Shown: positions 1 through 6,292, counted from the stretch's first letter. The stretch is 6,292 nt of DNA from an uncultured Gammaproteobacteria bacterium (GCA_937980285.1 CALJQI010000079.1:1-6292), one strand, 5' to 3'. Numbers and translations: made by a program. The notes: generated from the sequence alone by a model not told the origin.

Positions 1-1371
1 GCCAGCATCGGCATCGCCCAGGGCGGTATCGGCAAGTACATGGCGCAATGGATGAAGTACGGCCAGACCGAGATCAACATGGCGCCGCTGGATACGCGTC
101 GTTTCGGCGACTGGGCGGACAAGAAATACTGCACCATCAAGGCGATCGAATCATACGAGGCGATGTACGCCGTTGGCGCGCCGAACGATAACCGCCCGCA
201 TGGGCGACCGATGCGAACCAGCCCGCTGTATGCCCGCCTGCTCGAGCACGGCGCCGTGCACGGCGCGGTTCAGGGCTACGAAAAGGCGCTCTGGTTCCAG
301 ACCGATAGCGTGCGCCGCGAATCTTTAAGCTGGTCGCACAGCGAAGCCCACGCCGTGGTCGCCGAGGAATGCGAGGCGGTAAGCCAATCCGCCGGTGTCA
401 TCGATATCTCCGGCGCCGCCAAATACGAGGTTAGCGGCCCCGATGCGGCCAGTTTTCTCGACCGCCTTTCCTGCAACAGGCTGCCGCGCGTGGGACGTAT
501 CGGCCTGTCGCTGTTTCATGCACCCAATGGCGGCATCATGTGCGAAATGTCGATCACGCGCCTCGATGAAAACCGTTTCTACCTGGTGTCGGCGATCGGT
601 TCGGAACATAAGGATCTGCACTGGATGCAATCCAACGCCGACGGTTTCGATGTCAGTATCGCCAACGTCACCGAAGAAATTTCCTCGATGCTGATTACCG
701 GTCCCAATTCGCGCGAGATTCTGCAGCAGATGACCGAAGAAGACCTGTCCAACGAAGCCTTTCCCTGGCTATGTGCACGCGAGGTCCAGATCGATAGCGC
801 AATTGTACGCCTGCTGCGGGTTTCCTACGCCGGCGAACTCGGCTACGAGTTGCATATGCCTTCTTACCAGCTGCTGTCGATTTACGATTCGATGTGGCGC
901 AAGGCCGAATCTTTCGGCATCCGTAACTTTGGCGGCTACGCCTTCAACTCGATGCGCATGGAAAAAATGTACCGCGCCTACGGTAACGAATTCACCGAGG
1001 AAATCAGCGGATTCGAGGCCGGCATGGGGCGTTTCATCGATACCAGCCGCGATTTCATCGGCTGCGAAAACCTGAAGCAGCGCCAGCAGGACGGTTACGC
1101 CATCGAACTCGCCTACCTTGTGTTCGACGACGATGTACCTTGCGAATGCTACGGTAACGAAGGCGTTTATCACAACGGCGACCTGATCGGCCTGACCACC
1201 GGCGGCGCCTACGGCCATCGCATTGGCAAGAGTACCGCTTTCGCCTACCTCAAGCCCGCCTCGATCAGCGCCGGACTCGAGGTCACCGTCGACACCTCGA
1301 TCGGCAGCCGCAGCGCTCATATCGAAATGGACGCGGTTTACGACCCGGGCAACGATTTGCTGCGCGGCTGA
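1..1371 (+). CDS. Dimethylglycine/sarcosine dehydrogenase family protein, C-terminal part (GcvT-like), 5' end outside window
   Basis: The reading frame is open from base 1 with no start needed, so this is the C-terminal 456 residues of a longer protein that ends in TGA. Family members (about 800 aa) are FAD oxidases/dehydrogenases that remove a methyl group from dimethylglycine or sarcosine and pass it to tetrahydrofolate. Numbering from base 1, residues 1-75 match the linker after the FAD domain: GGIGKYMAQWM, then LDTRRFG, then GRPMRTSPLY. Residues about 95-350 are a GcvT-type folate-binding domain, with GVIDISGAAKYEVSGPDA, SCNRLPRVGRIGL, SYAGELGYELHMP and the stretch SMRMEKMYRAYGNEFTEE followed by FEAGMGRFID. 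Residues about 360-450 form the C-terminal barrel (GLTTGGAYGHRIGKS). The methionine at position 40 lies inside the conserved linker and is not a plausible start. The HD-domain gene follows by 34 bases, suggesting an operon. Family assignment is firm. The choice between dimethylglycine, sarcosine or another N-methyl substrate cannot be made without the FAD domain. Confidence 0.9.
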   Translation, partial: ASIGIAQGGIGKYMAQWMKYGQTEINMAPLDTRRFGDWADKKYCTIKAIESYEAMYAVGAPNDNRPHGRPMRTSPLYARLLEHGAVHGAVQGYEKALWFQTDSVRRESLSWSHSEAHAVVAEECEAVSQSAGVIDISGAAKYEVSGPDAASFLDRLSCNRLPRVGRIGLSLFHAPNGGIMCEMSITRLDENRFYLVSAIGSEHKDLHWMQSNADGFDVSIANVTEEISSMLITGPNSREILQQMTEEDLSNEAFPWLCAREVQIDSAIVRLLRVSYAGELGYELHMPSYQLLSIYDSMWRKAESFGIRNFGGYAFNSMRMEKMYRAYGNEFTEEISGFEAGMGRFIDTSRDFIGCENLKQRQQDGYAIELAYLVFDDDVPCECYGNEGVYHNGDLIGLTTGGAYGHRIGKSTAFAYLKPASISAGLEVTVDTSIGSRSAHIEMDAVYDPGNDLLRG

Positions 1372-1395
1372 GCCAGAGATAACCTGAAACCAACC

Positions 1396-1400
1396 GGAGA
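1396..1400 (+). promoter_or_regulatory. Shine-Dalgarno of the HD-domain gene
   Basis: GGAGA sits five bases before the ATG at 1406. This fixes the start at 1406 rather than the in-frame ATG nine codons in, and supports translation from a transcript shared with the upstream dehydrogenase gene. Confidence 0.7.
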
Positions 1401-1405
1401 CCGCA

Positions 1406-1993
1406 ATGCAAAAAGTCGAATTTATCCGCATGGAAGACGGCACCCGCGAAGAGTACGAGTTCCTCGACCGGCTCGAGGACGAGTACAAGGCCGGATTGCC
1501 CGATCGCATCATGGAAAGCATGCGCAAGCTGGCCAACAGCCTTTCCGGCTACCAGATCAGCCGTCTCGAGCATTGCCTGCAGGGGGCGACCCGCGCCTAC
1601 CGCGCCGGCGAATCCGACGAAATGATCGTCAGCGTGCTGCTACACGATATCGGCGACGACCTCGCGCCCTATTCGCATAGCGAAATGGCGGCGGCGATCC
1701 TGCGGCCCTTCGTTTCGGAAAAGCTCTACTGGATCGTCAAGCATCACGGCGTGTTCCAGATGTACTATTACGCGCATCACTGTGGCGGCGATCGCAACAG
1801 TCGGGAAATGTTCAGCGATAGCCCCTGGTACCAGGACGCCATCGACTTCTGCCATGATTACGATCAGAACTGCTTCGATCCGGATTACGATTCGGAGCCG
1901 CTGGAGTTTTTCGAACCGATTCTGCGCCGGGTCATGGCCGAACCCCGCCAGCAAGATCCTGAACAGTTGGCGCGTTACGGCAAGGCTGGCTAA
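1406..1993 (+). CDS. HD-domain protein, possible diiron oxygenase or phosphohydrolase
   Basis: A 195-residue soluble protein of the HD superfamily. Candidate metal ligands appear in family order: H56 (LEHCLQGA), H80-D81 (LLHDIGDD), H91 (SHSEMAAAIL), H113 (IVKHHGVFQ) and D153 (HDYDQ). Six ligands mean a dinuclear site, as in PhnZ, TmpB and myo-inositol oxygenase, and also in some hydrolases. The H56-to-H80 spacing of 24 equals that of PhnZ (H34-H58, from memory). The gap from D81 to H91 is only about 10 residues, much shorter than in PhnZ, and PhnZ-like lysine and arginine pocket residues are not evident. After the fourth histidine comes an aromatic run (MYYYAHH), and the C-terminus is acidic (CFDPDYDSEPLEFFEP). 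It follows a dimethylglycine-dehydrogenase-type gene by 34 bases, so a role in methylated-amine catabolism is inferred. HD membership is secure; reaction and substrate are unknown. There is no signal peptide or membrane segment, so it should be cytoplasmic. Confidence 0.87.
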   Translation: MQKVEFIRMEDGTREEYEFLDRLEDEYKAGLPDRIMESMRKLANSLSGYQISRLEHCLQGATRAYRAGESDEMIVSVLLHDIGDDLAPYSHSEMAAAILRPFVSEKLYWIVKHHGVFQMYYYAHHCGGDRNSREMFSDSPWYQDAIDFCHDYDQNCFDPDYDSEPLEFFEPILRRVMAEPRQQDPEQLARYGKAG

Positions 1994-2013
1994 TCCCGCC
2001 AGAGGCTTGAACG

Positions 2014-2054
2014 CCGGGCTCCGTCTCGAGTGCTAATCCTCGATTCAGGCCCGG
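2014..2054. terminator. Weak hairpin between convergent genes, possible bidirectional terminator
   Basis: CCGGGC (2014-2019) pairs with GCCCGG (2049-2054) and TCGAG (2026-2030) pairs with CTCGA (2039-2043), around an 8-base loop and an unpaired internal bulge. It lies in the 71-base gap between two convergent stop codons, where a shared terminator is expected. No run of T follows on either strand, so a classical intrinsic terminator is not supported. Confidence 0.3.
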
Positions 2055-2064
2055 ACTCGGCAGG

Positions 2065-4578
2065 TCAGTACTTGACGGGTCTGGGCTTGGCGATACTGAA
2101 ACCCTGGGCATAGTCGACCCCGGTTTCCCTGAGCGCGTCCAGGGTCGCCTCATTTTCGACGAACTCCGCGATGGTGCGCTTGCCCATAACATGGCCGACG
2201 TCGTTGATTGACTTCACCAGTTCGAAGTTGATGCGGTCATCCACCATATCGCGCACGAAGAAACCGTCGATTTTCAGGTAGTCTACCGGCAAGGTTTTCA
2301 GGTAGGCGAATGAAGACAGGCCGCTGCCAAAATCATCCAGCGCGAAATAACAGCCGCAATTGCGCAACTGATGGATAAAATGATTCGCCCTGGTCAGGTT
2401 CTGAATCGCGGCGGTTTCGGTGATCTCGAGGCAAATGCGGCTGGCATCGACTTCTTTTTCATCGATCACCTCGAGCATGTAACGCAGAAAGCCTTCATCG
2501 GCGATCGACATGCCGGAGAGGTTGATGGTGCAACGCACCTGCGGGTCCGAGACCAGCCAGTCCAGCGCGCCGTTGACAACCCAGGTATCGAGCTGGATTG
2601 CCATGTTGTAACGTTCGGCGGTGGGTAAAAAATTCGCCGGCAGCACCGGGAAACCGTCTTCGTCGATCATGCGCACCAGGACTTCGCTAAAATGGCCGTG
2701 ACCGTTTTTCTCCGGATTGAGCGAATGGATCGGTTGCTGGTAAAGCACGAAACGCCCTTCGTCGAAAGCGTGATTGAGTTCGACGATACGCTGCATTTCC
2801 TGGTGGCGCTGCGCCACCTCGAAACTGTCCTCGTTATACACGTGGATACGGTTGCGGCCGGCATCCTTGGCCGTGTAGCAGGCCGCATCCGCGGAGCGCA
2901 TGACGTTGGCAATGTTACCGCTACTGAAATTTATCGGTATGACGCCGATGCTGGCGCCAAGGCGGAAATTTCGTCCCGCCCACATAAAGCGGAACTGGTC
3001 GATCGCCTCGCGTACGGTCTCGGCAACGCGGTTGGCCTGGTTCATGGTGCAGCGTTCCAGTAACAGGCCGAATTCGTCACCGCCCAGTCGGGCGATCGTA
3101 TCGCGCTTTCTGACCTTGTCTTCCAGCAGCGCGGCAATCTGTCGCAGCAGTTCGTCACCGGCGTCATGACCGCAGGTATCGTTGACCACCTTGAACTGGT
3201 CGAGGTCGATATAGCACAGGGCATGTTCGCTCTTATCCTCGCGGCAGCCCTTGACCACGCGTGACAGGCGCAATTCGAATTCACGCCGATTGACCAGCCC
3301 GGTTAACGGATCGTGAGACGCCTGGTAATTTAGCTGCTGGGACAACAGGTATGACTCGGTGATATCGATACCGGTGCCGCGGTAACCGATGAACTGCCCC
3401 CTGTCGTTGAATTTCGGTTTTCCGCTGATGCGCACGACGATCTCGCTACCGTCGTGCAGCAGGTAGCTGTACTCAAAATTATAAAACGGTTCGCGGCTTT
3501 CCAGCTTTTGCGCCAGCTGGCGCCACTTTTCAGCCTTGAAGTTATTGTTTATCGCAATTTCTTCGCGGGTCTTGCCGATGATTTCTTCGGCGGCCATGCG
3601 TTCGACCCCCGGGTAATTACCGGACAGGTAAGTGAAACGCAGATAGGCGTCCTGCTCCCAGAACCAGTCGGCGCCGGTCTCGGCAAAGTCGCGCAGTCGA
3701 TCTTCGCTTTGCTTGAGCGCCTGTTCCGCCAGGTGTTGACTGGTAACGTCTCGCGCATGCACGATGATGCTCACTTCCTGATTGCTGTCGAAATGCCGTA
3801 TTTGCTGACGCGTTACTTCCAGCACCTTGATCGAGCCGTCCTTGTGCTGGTAGCGGTACACGCCTGACACCACGAGTTCGGGGTCGTTTAGTACGTCTGT
3901 AACCGCCTGCTGGATACGCTCGCGGTCTTCGGGTATGGCATGCGCGCCAGCCTGCCCCGACTTTAGCTCGTCGACACGATAGCCGAGAAGTTTCTCGACC
4001 GCGTTATTGAGAAACTTGATTTCGCCGTCGGCATCGACGATGCAGACGATGTCGGTGACATGCTCGATGACATTGCGAAAGTGATTTTCGCTCTCGATCA
4101 GCTGTTGCTGCGCGGTCGCCGCGTCAGAGATATCGCTGCCGACGCCGCGGTATCCCATGAACCGACCCGAGAGGTCGAAAAAAGGCCGGGCGCGGGTGCG
4201 CAACACCCGGGTTTGGCCATCCGGGCGACGCAACGACCACACCATCGAATATTCCTTGCGTTGCTTCAGCGCCTGCCCGACCCGGCTCCATTTGTCGGCA
4301 TCGTCGATGCGTCCGGCAAACGCCTGTTCGCGGGTCTTGCCGATGACCTCAGCCACCGGGATGCCGGTAATTTCCTCGAAGCGGCTGGATTGGTGGGTGA
4401 AGCGCAACTCGGCATCCATTTCCCAGAACCAGTCCGCCGCCAGCATGGCGACGTCGCTGAAGCGGCCCAGCATTTGCTCGGAATTCAGATTTGGCTTGCC
4501 GAATGACTGGCGCGCGGCCGTCTCCTGACCGGATTCAATCTGGACCGCGTCCTGCCTGCCTGCCGAGTGGCTCTTCAT
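2065..4578 (-). CDS. PAS-PAS-PAS-GGDEF-EAL bifunctional c-di-GMP signalling protein
   Basis: An 837-residue cytoplasmic sensor with no membrane segment. Domains: PAS1 about 40-150, PAS2 about 163-277, PAS3 about 291-407, GGDEF about 412-580, EAL about 595-835. PAS1 and PAS3 share ADWFWE, IGKTRE and GYRG at a constant offset of about 255 residues. The cyclase domain has the metal aspartate in YIDLDQFK (D458), an intact RLGGDEF (499-503) and the allosteric RxxD site (R490-D493). The phosphodiesterase domain has EVL in place of EAL (632-634), N686, E718 (EITE), D748-D749 (DDFGSG), K769 (LKID), E805 (AEFVE) and Q825 (QGF), so every expected metal or catalytic residue is present. It probably makes and/or degrades c-di-GMP in response to a small ligand or redox signal sensed by the PAS domains, which show no diagnostic haem or flavin motif. 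The start is uncertain: no Shine-Dalgarno precedes the ATG, and M36 is an alternative. It converges on the HD gene and diverges from the ammonia-lyase gene. Confidence 0.95.
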   Translation of the reverse strand: MKSHSAGRQDAVQIESGQETAARQSFGKPNLNSEQMLGRFSDVAMLAADWFWEMDAELRFTHQSSRFEEITGIPVAEVIGKTREQAFAGRIDDADKWSRVGQALKQRKEYSMVWSLRRPDGQTRVLRTRARPFFDLSGRFMGYRGVGSDISDAATAQQQLIESENHFRNVIEHVTDIVCIVDADGEIKFLNNAVEKLLGYRVDELKSGQAGAHAIPEDRERIQQAVTDVLNDPELVVSGVYRYQHKDGSIKVLEVTRQQIRHFDSNQEVSIIVHARDVTSQHLAEQALKQSEDRLRDFAETGADWFWEQDAYLRFTYLSGNYPGVERMAAEEIIGKTREEIAINNNFKAEKWRQLAQKLESREPFYNFEYSYLLHDGSEIVVRISGKPKFNDRGQFIGYRGTGIDITESYLLSQQLNYQASHDPLTGLVNRREFELRLSRVVKGCREDKSEHALCYIDLDQFKVVNDTCGHDAGDELLRQIAALLEDKVRKRDTIARLGGDEFGLLLERCTMNQANRVAETVREAIDQFRFMWAGRNFRLGASIGVIPINFSSGNIANVMRSADAACYTAKDAGRNRIHVYNEDSFEVAQRHQEMQRIVELNHAFDEGRFVLYQQPIHSLNPEKNGHGHFSEVLVRMIDEDGFPVLPANFLPTAERYNMAIQLDTWVVNGALDWLVSDPQVRCTINLSGMSIADEGFLRYMLEVIDEKEVDASRICLEITETAAIQNLTRANHFIHQLRNCGCYFALDDFGSGLSSFAYLKTLPVDYLKIDGFFVRDMVDDRINFELVKSINDVGHVMGKRTIAEFVENEATLDALRETGVDYAQGFSIAKPRPVKY

Positions 4579-4579
4579 G

Positions 4580-4585
4580 ATTATA
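4580..4585 (-). promoter_or_regulatory. Perfect TATAAT next to the start codon of the GGDEF-EAL gene
   Basis: Read on the minus strand, a consensus TATAAT ends one base before the annotated ATG. If it is a true -10 element, transcription would begin inside the first codons, so translation would be leaderless or start at M36. No good -35 hexamer lies 16-18 bases upstream. AT-rich DNA at a start codon can produce this by chance. Confidence 0.25.
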
Positions 4586-4697
4586 TTTGGTTATTGCCTT
4601 TTATTATCTGTTGCCAGATCCAAGTCTAGGTTTTCCAGCCGATAAGTCCAGCCCGATGTTGCTATCCGTCGCTCGACAGGCGTTATGGATTTCCCTT

Positions 4698-4725
4698 TTC
4701 ACTAACCCTGTTAAGCCTGTAGACT
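4698..4725 (+). promoter_or_regulatory. Candidate sigma-70 promoter for the ammonia-lyase gene
   Basis: TTCACT (4698-4703) and TAGACT (4720-4725) are separated by 16 bases; each matches the consensus hexamer at four of six positions. Transcription would start near 4732, about 23 bases before the ATG at 4755, which agrees with that start choice. The match is weak and the prediction tentative. Confidence 0.28.
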
Positions 4726-4754
4726 TGCCTTTACTTTCAACCAGAGCTGCCTGC

Positions 4755-5942
4755 ATGACCCTACTCTCTGCAAAACTGAGCCATCTCGGCAACAGCCGTG
4801 CAAACCGGGCTGAAGCCTATCCGAGTGAACTTCGCGATATCGCCAGCCTGGAAAAGTCAGGTGACGCTTTTAAGCAGATATCCCGCTGGCCGGGTTACAG
4901 CCCTACCCCGCTGCATAGCCTCGACGCGATCGCGGAGCGGATCGGCGTCGGCGGCATTCTCTACAAGGATGAATCGCAACGTTTTCACCTGAAGAGCTTC
5001 AAGGCCCTCGGCGGCGCATTCGCGGTCGCACGTCAGCTGCAGAAGCGGATACTGCAGGAAACCGGGGAAAGCGCGTCGATCGAGGATTTACTCGAAAAAC
5101 GTTACCGCGAGATCGTCGAAAAAATTGTTATCAGTTGCGCCACCGACGGCAACCATGGGCGCTCCGTGGCCTGGGGCTGCCAGATGTTCGGTTGCGCCTG
5201 CGTCATCTACATCCACCGTGACGTATCCGAGGGTCGACAACAGGCGATGGAATCTTTCGGCGCGGAAGTTATCCGTATCGACGGCAACTACGACGCCTCG
5301 GTAAAGCTGGCCGACAGCGATGCCGCTCTACACGGGCGCATTATCGTCTCCGACACCAGTTATTCCGGATACATGGAGATTCCGCTCGATGTCGCCATCG
5401 GCTATACCGTCATGCTGGCCGAAGCCGTCGAACAGATGAGGGGCGCGATACCGACACATGTTTTTATCCAGGCCGGGGTCGGCGGGCTGGCGGCCTCGGT
5501 CTGCGCCTATTTCTGGGAGCTCTGGGGCGAACGGCGGCCCCGCTTCGTCGTGGTCGAACCGGAACAGGCCAACTGCCTGCAGCAATCGGCCGCCAGCGGC
5601 GAGCCAGTCACCGTCGAAGGCGACCTGGAAACCCTGATGGCGGGGCTTTCCTGCGGCGAGGTTTCGCTGCAGGCGTGGCGGATTCTCGAAACCGGCGCCG
5701 ACGATTTCATGACCGTGAGCGAAGATTCGGTGGCGCCCTGTATGCGCCTGCTGGCGAGCAACGAGCCGTCGATCGAAGCCGGTGAATCCGCGGTTGCCGG
5801 ACTGGCGGCAGCGATTGCCGGACGCCAGGACCCGCAGATGGCGGCAGAACTGGGGCTGGATGAATCCAGCCTGATTTTTGTCATTGGCACCGAAGGCGCC
5901 ACCGATCCGGAACTTTACCGGCAACTGCTGTCGAAGCAGTGA
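4755..5942 (+). CDS. Diaminopropionate ammonia-lyase family PLP enzyme
   Basis: A 395-residue fold-type II PLP enzyme close in length to E. coli YgeX (about 398 aa), which converts 2,3-diaminopropionate to pyruvate and two ammonia. Numbering from 4755: YSPTPL (49-53), KDESQRF (71-77), the Schiff-base lysine K83 in SFKALGG, CATDGNHGR (D131, equivalent to the catalytic Asp of YgeX), DTSYSGY (D200, equivalent to the second catalytic Asp), the phosphate-binding AGVGG (240-244) and GTEGATDP near the C-terminus. C274 and C300 match the two cysteines that form a disulfide in YgeX. The start at 4755 is chosen because homology begins soon after it; an in-frame ATG at 4587 would add 56 unrelated residues. 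No clear Shine-Dalgarno is seen. Departures from the family include SYS for AWE after D200, EV for EP after the second cysteine and a shortened loop before GES. A related amino-acid substrate is therefore possible. No obvious partner gene is adjacent. Confidence 0.88.
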   Translation: MTLLSAKLSHLGNSRANRAEAYPSELRDIASLEKSGDAFKQISRWPGYSPTPLHSLDAIAERIGVGGILYKDESQRFHLKSFKALGGAFAVARQLQKRILQETGESASIEDLLEKRYREIVEKIVISCATDGNHGRSVAWGCQMFGCACVIYIHRDVSEGRQQAMESFGAEVIRIDGNYDASVKLADSDAALHGRIIVSDTSYSGYMEIPLDVAIGYTVMLAEAVEQMRGAIPTHVFIQAGVGGLAASVCAYFWELWGERRPRFVVVEPEQANCLQQSAASGEPVTVEGDLETLMAGLSCGEVSLQAWRILETGADDFMTVSEDSVAPCMRLLASNEPSIEAGESAVAGLAAAIAGRQDPQMAAELGLDESSLIFVIGTEGATDPELYRQLLSKQ

Positions 5943-5953
5943 AGCGGTCACAG

Positions 5954-5983
5954 GCGCAAGGCGTATTTTAGCGCAAGGGCGTA
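5954..5983 (+). repeat. Two imperfect direct copies of GCGCAAGGCGTA upstream of dsbB
   Basis: GCGCAAGGCGTA (5954-5965) recurs as GCGCAAGGGCGTA (5971-5983), with one inserted G and a 17-base period. It lies just after the ammonia-lyase stop and about 50 bases before dsbB. It could be an operator pair or a chance duplication; no terminator-like hairpin with a T run is seen in this gap. Confidence 0.4.
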
Positions 5984-6013
5984 ACAGCGGCGCCGTTTAG
6001 TCGATTATCAACC

Positions 6014-6019
6014 AGGAAG
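6014..6019 (+). promoter_or_regulatory. Shine-Dalgarno of dsbB
   Basis: AGGAAG ends ten bases before the ATG at 6030; a second purine run, AAGG, lies closer (6021-6024). Either supports initiation at 6030, which also gives the normal DsbB N-terminus. Confidence 0.5.
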
Positions 6020-6029
6020 CAAGGCAACA

Positions 6030-6292
6030 ATGGGTCAATTTCTAGCCCGACTAGGTCGGCATCGTCTTTACTGGATAGCCCTGGTGCTATTCGGTCTCGC
6101 GCTCGAGGGCGGCGCGCTTTATTACCAGTACGTACTCGACGAGTGGCCTTGCGTGCTGTGCATTCATGTTCGTATCTGGGTGATGGCGATTGTGCTGCTG
6201 GGCATACTGGCCCTGTTTTTCACCCAGATCCGTAAAGCGATGCTGCTATTCCATGGCCTCAGCGTTATCCTCGCGATCGGCCTGCTGGAGCG
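6030..6292 (+). CDS. dsbB: Disulfide bond formation protein B, N-terminal part, 3' end outside window
   Basis: The 87 visible codons encode the first half of DsbB, the inner-membrane enzyme that reoxidises periplasmic DsbA and passes electrons to quinone. Residues 13-31 form the first membrane helix, followed by the periplasmic PCVLCIHVR with C41 and C44 as the redox pair, then a second helix (about 47-64), a short basic cytoplasmic turn (TQIRK) and a third helix (about 70-86). C41, C44 and the quinone-site arginine R48 fall at the same residue numbers as in E. coli DsbB, which supports the start. IHVR replaces the IYER of E. coli. The second cysteine pair and the fourth helix lie beyond the window. 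It is 87 bases downstream of the ammonia-lyase and co-oriented, but is probably expressed separately. Confidence 0.92.
   Translation, partial: MGQFLARLGRHRLYWIALVLFGLALEGGALYYQYVLDEWPCVLCIHVRIWVMAIVLLGILALFFTQIRKAMLLFHGLSVILAIGLLE

Larger units (their letters stand above)
4579..4754. other. Divergent intergenic region, AT-richer than the genes
   Basis: These 176 bases separate the starts of the divergent GGDEF-EAL and ammonia-lyase genes and must hold promoters for both. An open frame runs through it in phase with the ammonia-lyase, but its translation does not resemble the family and it has lower GC, so it is read here as non-coding. No strong inverted repeat or riboswitch-like structure is visible. 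Confidence 0.7.

Noticed and set aside
769..1536. Long open frame of 255 codons on the minus strand
   Set aside because: It lies antisense to the dehydrogenase and runs across the gap into the HD gene. Its translation has no recognisable domain and it is explained by GC-rich codon use on the other strand.
1406..1993. Assigning the HD gene as phnZ or tmpB
   Set aside because: The metal-ligand order agrees, but the loop lengths and the lack of the basic pocket residues do not, so a symbol would overstate the evidence.
4060..4506. 148-codon plus-strand open frame
   Set aside because: It is a shadow of the PAS1/PAS2 coding region on the opposite strand and has no recognisable motif.
4587..4754. 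N-terminal extension of the ammonia-lyase from an upstream ATG
   Set aside because: The added 56 residues do not resemble the family, the DNA is AT-richer, and starting at 4755 gives the usual family length.
5328..5951. 207-codon minus-strand open frame
   Set aside because: It is antisense to the ammonia-lyase, whose conserved motifs prove the plus-strand frame; its own translation resembles no protein family.
5988..5995. Palindrome CGGCGCCG upstream of dsbB
   Set aside because: Eight bases with no loop cannot form a stable hairpin, and such palindromes are common at this GC content.
1..6292. Defence island, mobile element or CRISPR array
   Set aside because: No transposase, integrase, nuclease or toxin-like gene and no regularly spaced repeats are seen. 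All five genes are metabolic, signalling or envelope functions with similar codon use.

Overview
The window looks like a chromosomal segment of a proteobacterium, most likely an environmental (possibly marine) gammaproteobacterium. The grounds are moderately GC-rich coding sequence, a short DsbB of the E. coli type, a large PAS-GGDEF-EAL signalling protein and a dimethylglycine-dehydrogenase-type methyl-amine catabolic enzyme. The lineage is inferred from gene content and not proven. I see no tRNA, rRNA, CRISPR array, insertion sequence or phage gene.

Layout. (1) Positions 1-1371 (+) hold the C-terminal 456 codons of a large FAD- and folate-dependent demethylating dehydrogenase (dimethylglycine/sarcosine dehydrogenase family); its FAD domain lies upstream of the window. 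(2) A 34-base gap with a good Shine-Dalgarno leads into 1406-1993 (+), a 195-residue HD-domain protein with a full set of dinuclear-metal ligands. It resembles the mixed-valence diiron oxygenase/HD hydrolase superfamily, but its metal-site spacing and pocket residues differ from the phosphonate oxygenases as I remember them. (3) A short convergent gap with a weak hairpin separates it from 2065-4578 (-), an 837-residue PAS-PAS-PAS-GGDEF-EAL protein whose diguanylate cyclase and phosphodiesterase signatures both look intact. (4) A 176-base AT-richer divergent intergenic region precedes 4755-5942 (+), a PLP-dependent diaminopropionate ammonia-lyase family enzyme (395 aa). (5) After an 87-base gap with a small imperfect direct repeat, 6030-6292 (+) encodes the N-terminal half of DsbB, cut by the window end.

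How they work together. The first two genes look like one transcription unit in the catabolism of N-methylated glycines (glycine betaine to dimethylglycine to sarcosine), with the HD protein the least understood member and the best candidate for new biochemistry. The c-di-GMP protein is transcribed towards them from its own promoter region and shares its upstream region with the ammonia-lyase gene. The ammonia-lyase and dsbB are co-oriented but have no obvious functional link. Nothing here proves a new multi-gene system; the most interesting lead is the HD protein coupled to the demethylating dehydrogenase.
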